Positions 14,624 through 24,339 are shown, counted from the first letter of the stretch. The stretch is DNA of 64,000 bases from Brachionus rotundiformis (GCA_016802295.1 JAESIW010000124.1:726791-790790), one strand, 5' to 3'. Translations and numbers: made by a program. Notes: generated by a model not told the origin, from the letters alone.

Positions 14624-14982
14624 TTATTTAAAAAAATAAAACATTGAAATATTTAAATTAAATTTTTTGAATTTTTTTACAAATTCTGAAAAAATTAGAT
14701 TAATATTATTAAAAATTGAATGCTTAAATGTTGTAAATTTCAACATTGATCTCTTGATCACAAAGCAATTAATAAGTCGTGAATAGAAAAATCCAAAAGA
14801 TTTTTCACCATTTACTGATTTAGATGTTGGTTCTATCAGATTCTCACTGTTCCTTAAATTATATTTTAAATTTCTTGAGTCATTCTTCTTTAACTCCTGC
14901 CTTAGATTTTCAGGAGAGTTGTGAAAGTATAGTGTTTTATAAGAAAAAGATAACATTCTATCTAGAATTCTATGTTGGAATG
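14624..14982 (-). pseudogene. Retrotransposon C-terminal tail, downstream of the insertion
   Basis: The frame continues the non-LTR protein with LYFHNSPENLRQEL, NLRNSENLIEPTS and GEKSFGFFYSRLINCF, the typical arginine/asparagine-rich end of these polyproteins. Removing the inserted element and one copy of its 9-base target duplication brings this frame exactly into register with 16945-17398. Confidence 0.8.
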
Positions 14983-15145
14983 GGTTGCCGTGATTTTCGA
15001 CAAATTAGTTTCGGCAAATTTAATTTCGACATAATTGATTAGACAAGTATAAAATCGCAAGTAGTTTTTTTCGGACAATATATTTTCGACATGTGTTAAT
15101 TGGACAATTTAATGAAAATTAGACATAATTTATTCGACAAAAAAA
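14983..15145 (+). repeat. MULE left end: degenerate short tandem repeats
   Basis: Repeated motifs of roughly 14-17 bases, such as tttcgacaaattag and aatttcgacataattg, alternate through the end. They match the right end in inverted orientation. Confidence 0.7.
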
Positions 15146-15263
15146 ATGTTTGGAAAAAAATTTTATATTATTATTTATTGATTCACATTGACAAGATTTA
15201 AATTTGATAAAAAATAAATATAATTAAATAAATATAATTTAAATATGATTTTTGTCTATACAA

Positions 15264-16722
15264 TTATTTATATTCTATTAACATTGACAAATTCTTTAAA
15301 TAATCCACTATTTTAAGAGAATCAAAATCAGAAATAGTTTGATTTAATTTTTCTTCTAAGTAAATATAACCAGGCTTTCGTTTATTAACTTGACCAGTAC
15401 ACAATTTCACATATAAATTTTCTGTATTTGATTGCTCTAGTTTAAGGCTATCAATCAGACTTAACAAATGCGGATGTGATTTTATCGTAGATTGCAATCC
15501 ATTATGCCACCCCTCTAAATTATTATTAGTACGCGGCAAGCCAAGTTGAGTACGCTGATAACAATTCCATAATAAAATTGAGTATTTGGGTTCTTTACGA
15601 TTACCATATCTGCCTCTCCCCTTGACACCGATGTATATTTCCTCAAAGTACTTGTACAATTAAACTGCAATAAAACAATAAAACAAACGCTTCAATGACT
15701 AAATCTGGAGGTACAAAAGCTAAACATGCTAACATTTTTGAATACAGCCTTACTAAGTTTTCAGGGTTAGTTACTTCGGTGTATTCAGATGACAAACCTT
15801 CTGACTGAATATGACGCCAAATAGATTTTTTCAAGTGAAAAAAGCATCCACATACTTGTGCGTCTGGGAAAACTTCTTCTATGGCATTTATGATTGCTAA
15901 CTCGAAATCACACGAAATTGAATCAGGTTGATTTAAAATTTTGTTTTTAATAAATTCAAAAATTATTTTGTACGTTTTTTCGAGTTTGTTATTTAAAAGT
16001 GCATAGACAAGTGGTAAACTTTTACCATTTTTAATAATATGAATGCTAAATAATTGTTTAAAAATAGCTGGCGCTGCGTCAAATGTTCCGTCACACAACC
16101 AGAATTTGTACTCATTTAACAATTGAAGATTTTTGTTGGTCGAAAATATCAAAATTCGATCACTCTTGTTTTCACAACTTGAAAAATCGAACAAGACAAA
16201 ATCTTCTTGTTTAAGTGTTTTTGTAAAAACTTCATCTAGTTGGAAATTTAGGTCAGTAGGAATTTCATAATCTGCAAATGGGTTCACTCGGGAGTTCTTA
16301 CATAATTGCCTTGCGGCGCTGTAAGACGGTAAGTTTGCTGCAACCTCAGAACTCACGCTTTTCTGGCACTCCATGATTATTTTTCTAGGCTTGGTGTCCG
16401 GATTGTTTGTAGCCATTTCTTTGATCGAAGATTTGACTAATTTTACCTGGGTCTTAATTGTCGCTGTGTGCTCATGTTGTCTTAAAACTGTAATTGGCTT
16501 TTTATGGCCTTGTGTATAGACAGCCCCGTTACAATTAGGAAATTCGGTGTTGTTGCATCGCCATGTAATTTTTCCATTGTTCCCTTCATAGCTGACCTTG
16601 TACTCAAAATTATTATCATCAACCAACAACCAACTGGGAGAACCATCTTTTTTATTTCTTGTTGATCTTATTAAGTTAAGATTCAAATTCAAATTTTCTA
16701 ATGAGTGTAGTAGCTCGTCCAT
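15264..16722 (-). pseudogene. MULE transposase with FLYWCH-type N terminus, one frameshift
   Basis: The likely start is the Met at 16722 (MDELLHSLENLN), although the frame is open to 16809. The N-terminal part has a FLYWCH-like zinc module (WRCNNTEFPNCNGAVYT followed by HEHT). The catalytic domain shows the MULE acidic triad: Asp in FWLCDGTFDAAP, Asp in SISCDFELAI followed by CGCFFHLKKSIW, and Glu in RTNNNLEGWHNGL. The third residue is in a different frame from the first two. The break is at about 15655-15690, after DLVIEAF, and no standard intron repairs it. All key residues remain, so the copy is young or the break is a sequencing error. The enzyme would act on the element's own ends. Confidence 0.85.
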
Positions 16723-16739
16723 TGTAAATTTAATAATAG

Positions 16740-16935
16740 ATTTCTCTAATTTTTCTAAATCTAGATAAATTAATAAATTGCCGAAAACACAAATGTCAAA
16801 AATAAACATGTCTAAATTAACTCTGTCGATTATTCAATAATTTTTCGAAATTATACATGTCGAAGTTAATTCTTGCGAAATTTACTTGTCAAAATTAACT
16901 CCGTCGAAATTAACTTGTCTAAACTAAGCATATTC
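16740..16935 (-). repeat. MULE right end: degenerate short tandem repeats
   Basis: Read on the minus strand, this end repeats units such as gttaatttcgacggag, gttaattttgacaag and aattaacttcgacatg. It is a diverged inverted counterpart of the left end. The terminal repeats are similar in motif but not base-for-base identical. Confidence 0.7.
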
Positions 16936-17398
16936 GTTGGAATGCATAGAGGCCATACTTTTCTAAGAAGTTATTAATATCGTTAAAATTAATTACTTCA
17001 AATTTGAACTTAAACAATTTAAATATTGTCAAATAATAACTCTTAGCCAATTTAATTATTGCCTCTTTTGAGAAATAGCACAAAAGAGTCGAGCAATAGT
17101 CAAAATAAGGTAATATAAACGTCTTAAAGAACTGTATTTTTACAGATGTTGATAGATAGAATAGTCTTTTAATGCTGAATAATTTTTTATTCACAACTAA
17201 TGAGATACTACATGCGAAATTTGCAAAGTTAAGATTTTTATCTATTTTGTAACCTAAAAGAGTTATTTCATCGACAACTTTTATTTCATTTCCACAGAGA
17301 TTAATTATTTTAGGAATAATAGTTTTTCTATTTGAATAGATCATACAATAGGTTTTTGACCAATTAATATCAACCTTATTTAAAAAAACATCAATCAC
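16936..17398 (-). pseudogene. Retrotransposon post-RT segment, upstream of the insertion
   Basis: This open frame carries the thumb/linker region that follows the polymerase (ITLLGYKIDKNLNFANF, FILPYFDYCSTLLCYFS), a layout shared by jockey/CR1-type elements. It is cut at KYGLYAFQ by the Mutator-like element, and the protein resumes at 14973 on the other side. Confidence 0.8.
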
Positions 17399-18472
17399 TA
17401 AGATTGTGGATGCTACCCGAAAAAGTTTTTAAAACACTTTCTAAGTCCTTATCAGAGTGACTAATCGTAGTGTCATCAGCAAACATTTTTATGTCAAATT
17501 TCCTTAAGAGATAATGGAAAATCATTAATAAAAATCAGAAATAGAAGAGGACCTAGAACAGAACCCTGTGGAAGGCCTAACTTTAGAGCAGTAGATTTTG
17601 ATTTTTCGTTTCCAAGATGAACTATTTGAGATCTATTAACAAAATAATTTGATAGAAGAACTAAAGAATTATTCTCAAATCTTTAGTGAAATAATTTCAA
17701 GAGAAGAAGATTTGGATCAATCACATCAAAAGCTTTCCTAAAGTCAATAAAAAGTGATAAGGTAGTAAGTTTCTTTTCTTTGGCTAGATTTAATTCACTA
17801 AGATATTCATGAAATGCAGTCTGACATGAATGTCCAGGTCTGAATCCATGCTGTCCATTAAAAAATATATTGATAGATTCAAAATAGCTTGATATTTGAC
17901 GAGCCAGTAACCTTTTAGTATTTTAGGATGAATACCAATATATCCAGGTCAGCTAGAATATGGTAATTCTTTTAAAGCTTCTTTAATTTCATTAATAGAA
18001 AATTCATGAAATGAAAAACCAGGTGTTAGAAAACAGATGATTCATGTTCACCGGACAAAGATGAAGACGCAATAGATGCAAAGCAGCTGTTAAACATCTC
18101 AACTTATTCAACGGGATTCTTAACCTTTAAATCATCCCAAACTAGCTCTTCTGGAAAGCTGTCAAGATCAGCATCTGCTCTAGTTTTAATTTATGACTTA
18201 TAAAAATTCCAGAATTTTTTGGAATTTTTGAAATCTTTTGATGACTTAGACTCAAAATATAATTTCATTTTCTGACGGTTGAGTTTTTTGAAATCTCTTC
18301 TAGCCTCCCTGTAATCATTTAAATTAATTATATCCTTACAATTCATATAGTTATGATAGCAAAAATCCCTATAGTTTCTTAAGGTTCTTAATTCAGAATC
18401 AAACCAAGGACATTTTTGGTTATTCCTATCTTTTACTTTTTTTAATGGACAGCAAAATATTATCTTTAACAA
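17399..18472 (-). pseudogene. Retrotransposon reverse transcriptase part, broken
   Basis: In several frames, the minus strand shows the reverse transcriptase blocks in order: GQHGFRPGHSCQTAF, LFIDFRKAFDVIDP, LPQGSVLGPLLFLIFINDF and FADDTTISHSDKDL. The Asp-Asp pair of the active site is kept. At least two frame breaks or stops lie between these blocks (for example after LLKLFH and after PLSLKEI), so no functional enzyme is encoded. The segment from 18472 to 18191 is the endonuclease-RT linker. Confidence 0.85.
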
Positions 18473-19550
18473 AATTCCATTTATCTTCTATTCCTGAAAG
18501 TTTATCAATAAAGGTAAAATCAATTTTACTTAAAAATTGTCCAACTTTACTAATACCATTATCAGAAATCAGTCGAAAATATTTTAAGCTAGTTTTTTTC
18601 ATAGATTTTGATACAGAAAAAGAGCCTAAAAGAAATTTGTAATCACTGAAAGGACAACCTACTATGCAAGAAATAGAATCAAAATTATCTTGATGTATTA
18701 TATGATCTATATGACTTAACTTAACATTTATATCTCTAGAATTGTAATTAATACCAATTCTTGTTGGTTGATTGGTAATTGTTTTTAGAGAGAAGTTTTT
18801 TAGAAATTCTCTAAACCTAATATCACCATTTAAATGGTCCATATTTAGGTCACCAACAAGAACAAGCCTTTTATTGGTATCATTTGTTAGAATGAATTGC
18901 TCTAGGAAATTAATAAAAAGTAAATTATCAGTAGATGGAGGCTTATAGGTGAAAAGAAAATTAATAATTTCATTATTGCATTGTAATTCCATTGAAATAC
19001 CTTCAAATTGATCAAAGAAATTACAATTTAGAATTTTTAAATTTTTCTTAACCAAAACAAGTAAACCACCACCATCCCTATTTCTATCTTTACGCTTTAA
19101 TAAGTAATTAGAACTATAAAAAAAAGAGAAGGGAATAGAATTATCTAATTTGGTTTCATTTAAGGAAATAACATCAAAGATGTTAAGTGAAACAATTTCT
19201 AAGACCTCATCCTTTTTAAGAAATAGTGAATTTACATTCAAATGTAATATATTTAAATTATTATTAGAGGCTGAGCAGAAATCTTTTAAATCATCCAAAT
19301 AATTTGGAAAAGAAGGGATATGAAATTTATTTGAGAAGAAGTCTTCACTAAAATTAAATACTTGTGGTAAAAGATCAGCCGAAAATAAAGATTTTTTTTT
19401 TTTGGAAGATTGAATTATCTTATCTGAATTTTTACAATTAAGAAGGTGTTTATTATACCAAGCTTTTGAAACATACGACTTAGAACAAGATTGACACACA
19501 AATTTAATTTTATTATTCATTCTTTGACAGAAATAATACCTAATTAACAT
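18426..19550 (-). pseudogene. Retrotransposon zinc finger and endonuclease part
   Basis: The 374-codon frame probably starts at the internal Met near 19520. A zinc-finger-like CQSCSKSYVSKAWYNKHLLNC comes first, then an exonuclease-endonuclease-phosphatase domain. Visible catalytic landmarks are ISLNETKLD (metal-binding Glu), LVGDLNMDH (Asp/Asn) and SHIDHII (His). This is the apurinic-type endonuclease that nicks target DNA for target-primed reverse transcription. The frame ends within the linker to the reverse transcriptase because of a shift near 18437; the continuation is in another frame at 18472-18191. Confidence 0.85.
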
Positions 19551-19835
19551 AAAATATGAAAAGTTTCAAATTTGAAAAATGACTCAAGAAAATTGAAAAA
19601 ATAATTTTGAAAAAGTGGTAAACTTACTAATTATATTGTCCAGTGTAGATGAGATTGATCGAAAATTAAATTTTTACAAGACGACGGTAATTTCCCACAC
19701 AATAATCTCATTAATTTATAAGATAATTGCTTAAGTGGGAACGACGAAATTACCAATTTAAAAACGATAAAAATTATATTTAAATTATTTAAAAACTTTT
19801 GGTAAGCCAAACGATCAAAATTAGAATTATTAATT

Positions 19836-19884
19836 AGAGCTGTTAATCTTTAGAGCTGTTAATTAACAGAGCTGTTAATCTTTA
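19836..19884 (+). repeat. Short tandem repeat, three copies
   Basis: The unit agagctgttaa(tcttt) occurs three times just upstream of the reading frame at 19932. No function is evident. Confidence 0.7.
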
Positions 19885-19931
19885 GAGAACGAATCAACTT
19901 CGATTAATTCATTATCTTTCCCATTGAAAAT

Positions 19932-20225
19932 ATGCATAACTTTTTATTTCAGTTCAGAATTTTTCAAACAAAATCGAGAGAGTGTTTTGCTCTCGCAATT
20001 GCACCAATTATGTCTGATATGTTAATGTTTCCAACAGATCCAGGCGTTGCTATAACACCAAATTTTCATACAGAATTTCACGTTAAGTGTACAACAAAAT
20101 GGTCAGCGCGAGATAATTCTACAGTACAATCAACTGTAGGAAATATGAGAATAAAAGATGATCCATTCTTTTTAATGAATGAAAACTTAAAGCAAGAAAT
20201 AACACATCAAATTAATACCCACTGA
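19932..20225 (+). pseudogene. Unrecognised protein, 3' part (mirrored element, left copy, gene 1)
   Basis: From about residue 25 the reading matches the last third of the frame at 23626-24333 (shared IAPIMSDMLMF, HVKCT.KWSARDNSTVQ, GNMRIKDDPFF and EITHQINTH to the same stop). The first 25 codons are unrelated, so the copy is 5' truncated. I recognise no family. The beta-rich, Asn/Thr-rich look could suit a structural protein, but nothing supports that call. The stop codon lies inside a conserved small hairpin (20216-20240). Confidence 0.55.
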
Positions 20226-20240
20226 ACAGCCAAGTGGGTA
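20216..20240 (+). other. Small hairpin over a stop codon, left copy
   Basis: An 8-bp perfect stem, tacccact/agtgggta, with a 9-base loop, covers the end of gene 1. The same sequence is kept at 23611-23635 in the mirrored copy. Confidence 0.7.
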
Positions 20241-20344
20241 AGACTAGATATTCCGAACAAACCTAAGCACAATCATAGAGCAATAGAGATAAGATCGCTT
20301 CCATTTAATTTGTTTCTACCTAACTTATTTGAAAATACGACACT

Positions 20345-20380
20345 GGTTATTGCTTTCCTGTGAATAGGAGAGCGATAACC
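20345..20380 (+). other. 15-bp hairpin between convergent genes, left copy
   Basis: In RNA of the plus strand the arms ggttattgctttcct and aggagagcgataacc pair over all 15 positions, with two U-G wobbles, around a 6-base loop (gtgaat). The opposite strand would have two C-A mismatches instead. The identical hairpin is at 23471-23506 in the mirrored copy. Confidence 0.75.
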
Positions 20381-20483
20381 TTTTGTCATAATATAATATT
20401 TTGGGACTTTATTATTTTTTTATTAATTTAATAAAAGATTATATAAGTTTAATAATTTATTTATTAATTAAAAAAATTAAAAA

Positions 20484-21590
20484 TTAATTAAAAACTATAT
20501 CTTGATCTGACAGTTCTGAATCTGTCCTTCTTCTTTTAATTATAAGTTCCGGCCGATCAAATTCTTCATCGGGAAACAGATCAGTTAATTCTGTTTTTAG
20601 ATTGAATGATGGGATGTCATACACGTATTCTTCCGGATTCTGTACCGGATTTATCTCATGTATTTCGGATACATCTGATTCATAACCTTCTATATTGTTC
20701 ATGATATCACTAATTTCTTTTTCATTCTTTTCCTTCTCCTCAAGGAAATCAAGAAACCTTAAAATAAAATTTAGTTTAAGTTAATTATTATAAAATTACC
20801 TTGGCCAGTTAGTATGATTTATTATTTTAGCTGCCACCGTTCTAAATTCTTTTTTCCATGGTTCAGTTGTACGATGGAATAAATTCGCGTATTCTAACGA
20901 ATCCATGTTTAAGCATATAAATCTTCGAGCAAATTCTGTTTTGGCTGAAATTGCTCTTTGAAGGACCGAAAAATCTATATATTCGTCAGGATTGAATGAG
21001 ATCAAAAATCGTTCAATAGAGAGATCAATGTCCTCTAATGCTGATTTATTCTTGGCCAATCGCACGTTTAGGCCACTTCCACTCAACTGCTCCTTGATGA
21101 AGCAGAGAGTATTGTTTAGCGTTATTTTTTTTAGCAAGTTAACGAACTTGCACTCCTCGACGTAAAAACTTCAAATAGGTTGTAAATGGCAACATTTTTT
21201 TGAATTCGGACTTTGGGATCGGTAAAACACGATCCTCTTCCTGTCGTTGGCGTTCCAACGACATAAAGCCCTCGTAATCACGCTTGCTTAAGCGTAGATT
21301 TACACAATCCCGCTTCCAGCTGTTCTGGCGCGGGTACTCAGTCCTAAATTCTGCCATTTCGTCGGCCGAGTGTTTAGGCTTTGTCTTCATTGTTTTCACT
21401 CTTGAAACCAACGTAGATGTTTTATTTCCACACCACGCTAACCGTTCATCTTCGACGATGACGGTTTTGCGTTTTAGATAATTGATTGTGTTGGTTTTCG
21501 TCCTATATTTCAGTGAAGTGCATTCCCATGAATGCAGACTTCGCGTTAAGATTCATTTTTCCCAATTGTTTAAGTGATTCTAACGACATG
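20484..21590 (-). pseudogene. Unrecognised protein, gene 2 of mirrored element, left copy, broken
   Basis: Pieces run from about 21590 down: a start matching the second-copy exon at 23011 (a Met-Ser...Glu-Ser-Leu block, then AFMGMHF), an open part 21411-21139 (RQNSWKRDCVNLRLSKRDYE, LERQRQEEDRVLPIPKSEF), a frame change at 21137-21139, 21137-20803 (SIERFLISFNPDEYIDFSV), a GT-AG intron at about 20758-20800, and an acidic end stopping at 20484. The first 180 bases also contain stops. No known domain is recognised. The C-terminal third is absent from the right copy. GC content is clearly higher than in gene 1, and differences from the right copy fall mostly at third codon positions. Confidence 0.6.
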
Positions 21591-21784
21591 TCACGCATCG
21601 AATCGAATTCCCTAAAACATCAACATGTACATTAAATTAACCAATTGCTCAGTTGATCTTTTAGGGTTCGAAGTCCTTAAACCATCACCTCCCCCTGCAA
21701 ATATATAAACAAAAAGCTTAAATAATCATTTAAGGAGCGAATTCCCTAAAACATCAACATGTACATTAAATTAACCAATTGCTC
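21582..21784 (+). repeat. Left block of palindromic repeats beside the gap
   Basis: A 46-base unit beginning gaattccctaaaacatcaac and ending ccaattgctc occurs twice (from about 21602 and from 21738) and again after the gap (from about 22231). Between the copies lies a segment (gttcgaagtccttaaaccatcac) that recurs inverted at 22390-22425. The block borders the 5' end of gene 2. Confidence 0.75.
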
Positions 21785-22206
21785 NNNNNNNNNNNNNNNN
21801 NNNNNNNNNNNNNNNNNNNNNNNNNNNNNNNNNNNNNNNNNNNNNNNNNNNNNNNNNNNNNNNNNNNNNNNNNNNNNNNNNNNNNNNNNNNNNNNNNNNN
21901 NNNNNNNNNNNNNNNNNNNNNNNNNNNNNNNNNNNNNNNNNNNNNNNNNNNNNNNNNNNNNNNNNNNNNNNNNNNNNNNNNNNNNNNNNNNNNNNNNNNN
22001 NNNNNNNNNNNNNNNNNNNNNNNNNNNNNNNNNNNNNNNNNNNNNNNNNNNNNNNNNNNNNNNNNNNNNNNNNNNNNNNNNNNNNNNNNNNNNNNNNNNN
22101 NNNNNNNNNNNNNNNNNNNNNNNNNNNNNNNNNNNNNNNNNNNNNNNNNNNNNNNNNNNNNNNNNNNNNNNNNNNNNNNNNNNNNNNNNNNNNNNNNNNN
22201 NNNNNN
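21785..22206. other. Assembly gap (422 N)
   Basis: The bases are unknown. The sequence just before the gap is repeated just after it, so the gap lies in repeats the assembler could not resolve. Confidence 0.99.
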
Positions 22207-22450
22207 TAACGACATGTCACGCATCGAATCGAATTCCCTAAAACATCAACATGTACATTAAATTAACCAATTGCTCAGTTGATCTTTTAGGGTTCGAAGT
22301 CCTTAAACCATCACTTAAACTTAAACCATTGATGTTTTAGGGAATTCGCTCCTTAAAAGATTATTTAAGCTTTTTGTTTTTATATTTGCAGGGGGAGGTG
22401 ATGGTTTAAGGACTTCGAACCCTAAATGATCAACTGAGCAATTGGTTAAT
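22207..22450 (+). repeat. Right block of palindromic repeats beside the gap
   Basis: It starts with the same bases as 21582 onward (taacgacatgtcacgcatcg). Around 22315 it turns into the reverse complement of the same unit: tgatgttttagggaattcgc, then ggggaggtgatggtttaagg and ggacttcgaaccct. The nested palindromes could fold into long hairpins. Confidence 0.75.
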
Positions 22451-22607
22451 TTTATTCAATACACACCCTTCTTTTTTAAGCGAACCCCCCGATGACAGCA
22501 AGAAACTTATCTTTAGGAGACAATTCCAAACAAACAATTTCTGCTAAAAAATGTTTATTCTAAGCTTAACATTATTATATATCTGCAGATTTTAAGCGTG
22601 GAAATTT

Positions 22608-22618
22608 TATTATAAATA
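22608..22618 (+). promoter_or_regulatory. Possible TATA box of gene 2, right copy
   Basis: tattataaata lies about 75 bases before the ATG at 22694. In such an AT-rich background this may be chance. Confidence 0.3.
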
Positions 22619-22693
22619 CTTGTAAAATTATTTCATATTTATCTTTAAAACTTATTAAATCTAAAAATTCCAAAATCAATCAATTCAATCAAC

Positions 22694-23526
22694 ATGAACG
22701 TTCAACCAGGAACTAGTGCAATTCTAAAAGAAAAATGCTAAAAGAAAAATCGAAGAAGCTGAATTACCGACGTATCAGCCAACCAAATATTATCGTGCGA
22801 GCGATATTCGTCATTGCGAGGTCAATTTTTGCCCCGTGAATGAAAAAAACATTCATGAGCTATTCGATCGTGTGAGGATCATATCGTATGAACCTCCAAG
22901 TGGCGCAACACGAGGCCACATCCACGTATTAGGCATTCCTCGCTTTACCAAAAGGTAGGTGACATTTTAAATAAATTTAATTAAATTATCTTTTTAAGGA
23001 TCATCGAGACATGAGCCAAGAAAGTCTCCGGCAGTTGGGAATAACAAATCCCAATGCCAAAATTGCATTCATGGGAATGCACTTTACGGAGATTAAAGAT
23101 CTCGCTCATTTCAATAATACAATTGAGTATTTGAAAAGGAAAACCGTCATCGTTGACGACGAACGACTCGAATGGTCAGGGAATAAAACCTCTACGTTGG
23201 TTTCCCGAGTAAAAACTATGAAAACGAAGCCTAAACATTCCGCCGAAGAAATGTGTGAATTTAGGCAAGAATGCCCGCGCCAGAACAGCTGGAAGCGGGA
23301 TTGCGTTAATCTACGTTTAAGTAAACGAGATTACGAAGGCTTCATGAGCCTTGAAAGGCAACGCCAGGAAGAAGACAGGGTTCTTCCAATACCAAAATCA
23401 GAGTTCAAAAAATTATTGCCATTTACGTCTTTACTTTATTTTAATTTTTTAATAAAGTACTTTGACAAAAGGTTATCGCTCTCCTATTCACAGGAAAGCA
23501 ATAACCAGTGTCGTATTTTCAAATAA
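22694..23526 (+). pseudogene. Unrecognised protein, gene 2 of mirrored element, right copy
   Basis: The start is ATG at 22694, with an early frame break after about 14 codons. An open part follows (RASDIRHCEVNFCPVNEKN, EPPSGATRGHIHVLGIPRF). A 5' splice site (aaaaggtaggtg) and an acceptor (ctttttaag) suggest a short intron at about 22955-23000, but the frames do not join in phase. The second part, 23011-23430, is well kept and matches 21411-21139 of the left copy. After LPFTS the sequence leaves the protein and runs into the hairpin region, so the C terminus is lost. No domain is recognised. A DNA-binding or replication role would be only a guess. Confidence 0.55.
23471..23506 (-). other. 15-bp hairpin between convergent genes, right copy
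   Basis: This is the same 36-base hairpin as 20345-20380, inverted. It lies downstream of gene 1 (minus strand) and immediately after the truncated gene 2. Confidence 0.75.
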
Positions 23527-23610
23527 GTTAGGTAGAAACAAATTAAATGGAAGCGATCTTATCTCTATTGCTCTATGATTGTGCTTAGGTTTGTTCGGAA
23601 TATCTAGCCT

Positions 23611-23635
23611 TACCCACTTGGCTGTTCAGTGGGTA
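23611..23635 (-). other. Small hairpin over a stop codon, right copy
   Basis: An 8-bp stem (tacccact/agtgggta) with a 9-base loop overlaps the stop codon of the gene at 23626-24333, as in the left copy. Confidence 0.7.
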
Positions 23636-24333
23636 TTAATTTGATGTGTTATTTCTTGTTTTAAGTTCTCATTCATCATAAAAAAAGGATCATCTTTTAT
23701 TCTCATATTTCCTACAGTTGTTTGTACTGTAGAATTGTCTCTTGCTGACCATTTTGCTGTACATTTTACATGAAATTCTGAATGAAAATTTGGTGTTATA
23801 GCAACACCTTGATCTGTTGCAAACATTAACATATCTGACATAATTGGTGCAATTAATATATTAAAAAATTCAGGCCATTTTTGTAAATTTCCAGTAGAAT
23901 CTGATGATTGGCCTTCTATTTCATTAATTAAACTTGAAATTGAAGTATCTTTTAATGACCATAATTTTGCTGCTGTTAAAAAATATGGTCCACCTGAAGC
24001 AACTAGTCTTGTAAAAGAAAATTTATTTGTAACAACAGTAGCTGTTTTATCTTTTTCTTTTAAACTTCTAAATTTATATGACGGTTTGGCTTTTATATGA
24101 CGGATGATGGTGGTTTTTGCTCTAAATTTCACAATGCCTATATTTTCAATAAAAATCTGGTAGAGTTCTTTCAAGTCTTTTGATATTGATAAAAACGAAT
24201 ATGCATCGCTGATCAATCTTTCTTGCATTTTATTTATTTTCCTAAATAAACTTATTGATTTTGATTGTATCAAAAATGCCAAAAACTTCACTGATCTCGA
24301 CAAAAACGATTCGATTTTAACCGAACAAGTCAT
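23626..24333 (-). CDS. Unrecognised protein, gene 1 of mirrored element, right copy
   Basis: The uninterrupted 235-codon frame opens at ATG 24333. The N-terminal half is basic and helical (SRSVKFLAFLIQSKSISLF, KMQERLISDAYSFLSI). The C-terminal half is rich in beta-prone and polar residues (GVAITPNFHSEFHVKCT, KWSARDNSTVQ). No signal peptide or membrane segment is clear. It converges on gene 2, and the 3' flank holds both hairpins. I recognise no family. The two-gene convergent layout with palindromic flanks recalls small DNA viruses and some DNA transposons, but neither is shown. Upstream it abuts the dispersed repeat at 24340-24665. Confidence 0.55.
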   Translation of the reverse strand: MTCSVKIESFLSRSVKFLAFLIQSKSISLFRKINKMQERLISDAYSFLSISKDLKELYQIFIENIGIVKFRAKTTIIRHIKAKPSYKFRSLKEKDKTATVVTNKFSFTRLVASGGPYFLTAAKLWSLKDTSISSLINEIEGQSSDSTGNLQKWPEFFNILIAPIMSDMLMFATDQGVAITPNFHSEFHVKCTAKWSARDNSTVQTTVGNMRIKDDPFFMMNENLKQEITHQINTH

Positions 24334-24339
24334 TTTTTT

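Larger units (their letters stand above)
14983..16935 (-). mobile_element. Mutator-like (MULE) transposon, 1953 bp, with 9-bp target duplication
   Basis: The element is flanked by direct copies of gttggaatg (14974-14982 and 16936-16944), the 9-base duplication typical of Mutator-like elements. It encodes a MULE transposase and has inverted ends built of degenerate short repeats around tTTCGACAa. It lies within the retrotransposon tail, so it inserted later. Confidence 0.85.
14580..19580 (-). mobile_element. Non-LTR retrotransposon, decayed and split by a later insertion
   Basis: Read from high to low coordinates, the element encodes a C2H2-type finger, an endonuclease, a reverse transcriptase and a C-terminal tail, all on the minus strand. 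A Mutator-like element (14983-16935) sits inside the tail. The pieces are listed separately below. Several frameshifts and stops show the copy is dead. Neither end is sharply defined. A related fragment lies at 55365-55710. Confidence 0.85.

Noticed and set aside
21660..21700. ggttcgaagtcc as a tRNA T-loop
   Set aside because: No matching acceptor, D or anticodon stems around it; it is part of the palindromic repeats.
21759..22261. Long frames across the gap on both strands
   Set aside because: They exist only because unknown bases contain no stop codons.
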